From an uncultured Anaerolineales bacterium (lineage in GTDB: Bacteria; Chloroflexota; Anaerolineae; Anaerolineales; UBA11657): a stretch of 8,714 nt of DNA. Location of the stretch: NCBI GenBank assembly GCA_913040765.1, contig CAJWIA010000050.1, positions 1-8,714 on the forward strand, given 5' to 3'. Shown piece by piece: positions 7,228 to 8,714 of this stretch; the stretch's first letter is position 1; every line of letters starts with the position of its first letter. Made by a program: the position numbers and the translations under genes. The notes under the pieces were generated by a model. The model did no database searches. It was not told where the DNA came from and worked only from the letters and a program-made list of their open reading frames with translations.

Positions 7228-7251
7228 CAATCGAATGCGAATTGCATCAAT
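7224..7251 (+). promoter_or_regulatory. Candidate promoter of gltB
   Basis: A perfect TTGACA (7224-7229) is followed after 16 bp by ATCAAT (7246-7251), preceded by TG at 7243-7244 as an extended -10 element. The -10 hexamer itself matches consensus at only 3 of 6 positions. Transcription would start near 7258, giving a leader of about 49 bases before the gltB ATG. Confidence 0.45.
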
Positions 7252-7275
7252 GAAGTTATCTTTGGCTGTCACAAG

Positions 7276-7293
7276 TATTTATCTAGATACATA
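7276..7293. repeat. Imperfect palindrome in the gltB leader
   Basis: TATTTATCTAGATACATA is an 18-bp inverted repeat with 8 of 9 complementary pairs and a perfect 10-bp core TATCTAGATA (7280-7289). It lies 14 bp before the gltB ATG, within the predicted leader. It has no loop, so it is more like a protein binding site than an RNA hairpin. It could be chance in AT-rich DNA. Confidence 0.35.
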
Positions 7294-7306
7294 AATAGAG
7301 AAAATA

Positions 7307-8714
7307 ATGAGTGTCGATATTAATCACAAAAATGACAGGCTAACACCTGTCTATACTAGTATAGCGCGCGGTGCTTGTGGAATAGGTTTTGTGGCCAGTA
7401 CTAATAGGCAAGCAAGCCAAGAAATACTCCAGATGGGTCTACTTGGATTATCTAACTTACAGCACCGTGGCGGACTAGATGCTGACCACAAAACCGGTGA
7501 CGGTGCAGGTATTCTAACTCCAATACCTAAGAGTTTCTTCACACGCGAATTGAAACGCTTAACTGACAAAACAATCTCAGGAAACAGACTTGCTATAGGA
7601 GTATTCTTTCTACGCCCAGCATCTGAAAACGTAGCTAAGAAAATAATTGAGGACACCCTAATTAATCAAGGGATTCGACTAGAGACATGGCGAAGACCAC
7701 CTATCAAACTAGATGTTTTAGGACCACAAGCTCGTGCTCGTATTCCTCTCATTCACCAAATTATTCTATCTAGACCAAAGAATGTTAGTCCGAATCAGTT
7801 TGAACAGAAACTGTATCTGGCGCGCAAAGCAATAGAGAAAGAATTTGCTAAGAACAACTGCCCAGATTACGTTGTCTGCCTATCAGGTTATACCATCGTA
7901 TACAAAGGACTGATTCACGGCCCTCAACTCAACAAATTCTACTGCGACCTTTCCGAAAAAACTTTTGCGGTCTCATCAGTAGTTTTTCACCAACGTTATA
8001 GTACAAACACTACACCTTCGTGGGAGCGAGCACAACCACTGCGACTACTTTGCCATAATGGCGAAATAAACACCATCCAAGGTAACATTGCTTGGGTCCA
8101 GGCTCGTACTCCACTCATGAAGTCCGATACGAATATTAACCCAAAATCAGTTTCGCCAATCATTAACCTAAAAGGAAGCGATTCAGGCATGTTGGATAAC
8201 TATGTAGAATTACTGCATCACAGCGGACGTGATTTACGACACGTATTAGCTATGACAATACCAATTGCCTGGGAACATCGAAGCGATTTGCCTCCAAAAG
8301 TGCGAGACTTCTACTCCTACCATTCCAATATACAAGAACCTTGGGATGGTCCTGCTGCAGTTGTTTTTAGTAATGGCAATCTAGTAGGTGCAACTCTCGA
8401 CCGGAACGGTCTTCGACCATTACGCTATGCAGAAAGCCATTCTGGAATAATCTACGCTTCCTCGGAAATTGGCGCTATTCCCATCTCTGGTAAAGAATTA
8501 AAGTACATTGGCAAATTAGGTCCAGGCCAAATGATAGCCATTGATGTAAGTACTGGTAACGTACAGTTAGATTCGCAAATAAAATCAAATCTAGCAGCTG
8601 CAAAACCTTATGGCAAATGGACATCACCTGGCTCGTCTGCAATAGACAAGACCCTCCAAAAAACAAAAGAACTATACGATGAGTCAATCTACCATGTTGA
8701 TAAAAAATGGCTAG
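7307..8714 (+). CDS. gltB: Glutamate synthase large subunit (GltB), 3'-truncated by the window end
   Basis: Makes glutamate from glutamine and 2-oxoglutarate; the amino-terminal class II amidotransferase domain releases ammonia that is channelled to the synthase site. The frame is open from ATG 7307 to the last base (469 codons) with no stop; full-length proteins are around 1500 residues. Seen blocks are ACGIGF with the nucleophile Cys24 after a 23-residue presumed propeptide, LQHRGGLDADHKTGDGAG (51-68), FHQRYSTNTTPSW (227-239), HNGEINT (250-256), DSGMLDNYVELL (292-303), EPWDGPAAVVF (344-354) and TLDRNGLRPLRY (363-374), an array specific to GltB. The ATG is the first start after an in-frame TAA at 7292, with a weak AGAG (7297-7300) ribosome site. 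The flavin and Fe-S domains and any gltD lie beyond the window. Confidence 0.95.
   Translation, partial: MSVDINHKNDRLTPVYTSIARGACGIGFVASTNRQASQEILQMGLLGLSNLQHRGGLDADHKTGDGAGILTPIPKSFFTRELKRLTDKTISGNRLAIGVFFLRPASENVAKKIIEDTLINQGIRLETWRRPPIKLDVLGPQARARIPLIHQIILSRPKNVSPNQFEQKLYLARKAIEKEFAKNNCPDYVVCLSGYTIVYKGLIHGPQLNKFYCDLSEKTFAVSSVVFHQRYSTNTTPSWERAQPLRLLCHNGEINTIQGNIAWVQARTPLMKSDTNINPKSVSPIINLKGSDSGMLDNYVELLHHSGRDLRHVLAMTIPIAWEHRSDLPPKVRDFYSYHSNIQEPWDGPAAVVFSNGNLVGATLDRNGLRPLRYAESHSGIIYASSEIGAIPISGKELKYIGKLGPGQMIAIDVSTGNVQLDSQIKSNLAAAKPYGKWTSPGSSAIDKTLQKTKELYDESIYHVDKKWL

Larger units (their letters stand above)
7101..7306 (+). other. Intergenic regulatory region between aroQ and gltB
   Basis: This is the longest gene-free stretch (206 bp). 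It is AT-rich and contains, in order, a direct repeat pair (7125-7161), an imperfect palindrome overlapping a consensus -35 box (7210-7227), a promoter candidate (7224-7251) and a second imperfect palindrome (7276-7293) before the gltB start. No GC-rich hairpin followed by a T-run is seen after aroQ, so the operon end is not marked by an obvious intrinsic terminator. Confidence 0.6.

Noticed and set aside
7351..7656. 101-codon open frame on the minus strand at the gltB start
   Set aside because: The + strand frame encodes an unmistakable GltB amidotransferase domain across this region, so the minus frame is a shadow.

Overview
The window holds a tightly packed, one-strand aromatic amino acid biosynthesis operon followed by the start of a glutamate synthase gene. 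All eight genes read on the + strand. Both ends cut genes: the first gene (DAHP synthase) enters from upstream and the last (gltB) runs off the right end.

Layout: aroF (5'-truncated, 1-816), tyrA (838-1731), aroA (1734-3005), aroE (3008-3847), aroC (3840-5003), a fused aroK-aroB gene (5095-6639) and aroQ (6663-7100). A 206-bp non-coding stretch (7101-7306) carries direct repeats, palindromes and a promoter-like sequence. The amino-terminal 469 codons of gltB fill 7307-8714. No RNA genes, insertion sequences, CRISPR arrays or phage genes were seen.

Together the genes encode all seven steps from erythrose-4-phosphate plus PEP to chorismate: AroF (step 1), AroB domain (2), AroQ (3), AroE (4), AroK domain (5), AroA (6) and AroC (7). 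TyrA adds the tyrosine branch after prephenate. Chorismate mutase and prephenate dehydratase are not in the window. GltB would supply glutamate, the usual amino donor for the last transamination to Tyr or Phe, but it appears to have its own promoter.

Organism: a bacterium with moderate-to-low GC (about 37-55% in lines counted by eye, mostly near 40-43%). Gene order and the aroK-aroB fusion match, from memory, the Thermotoga maritima aro operon. A full-length bacterial-type GltB amino terminus and an actinobacterial-looking AroQ argue against a simple Thermotoga assignment. An uncultured Chloroflexota-like or other deep-branching bacterium is my low-confidence guess. This is essentially a housekeeping region; I found no convincing new biological system. 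The best second looks are the bifunctional AroKB, the class II EPSP synthase with alanine at the glyphosate-determining position, and the structured aroQ-gltB intergenic region.
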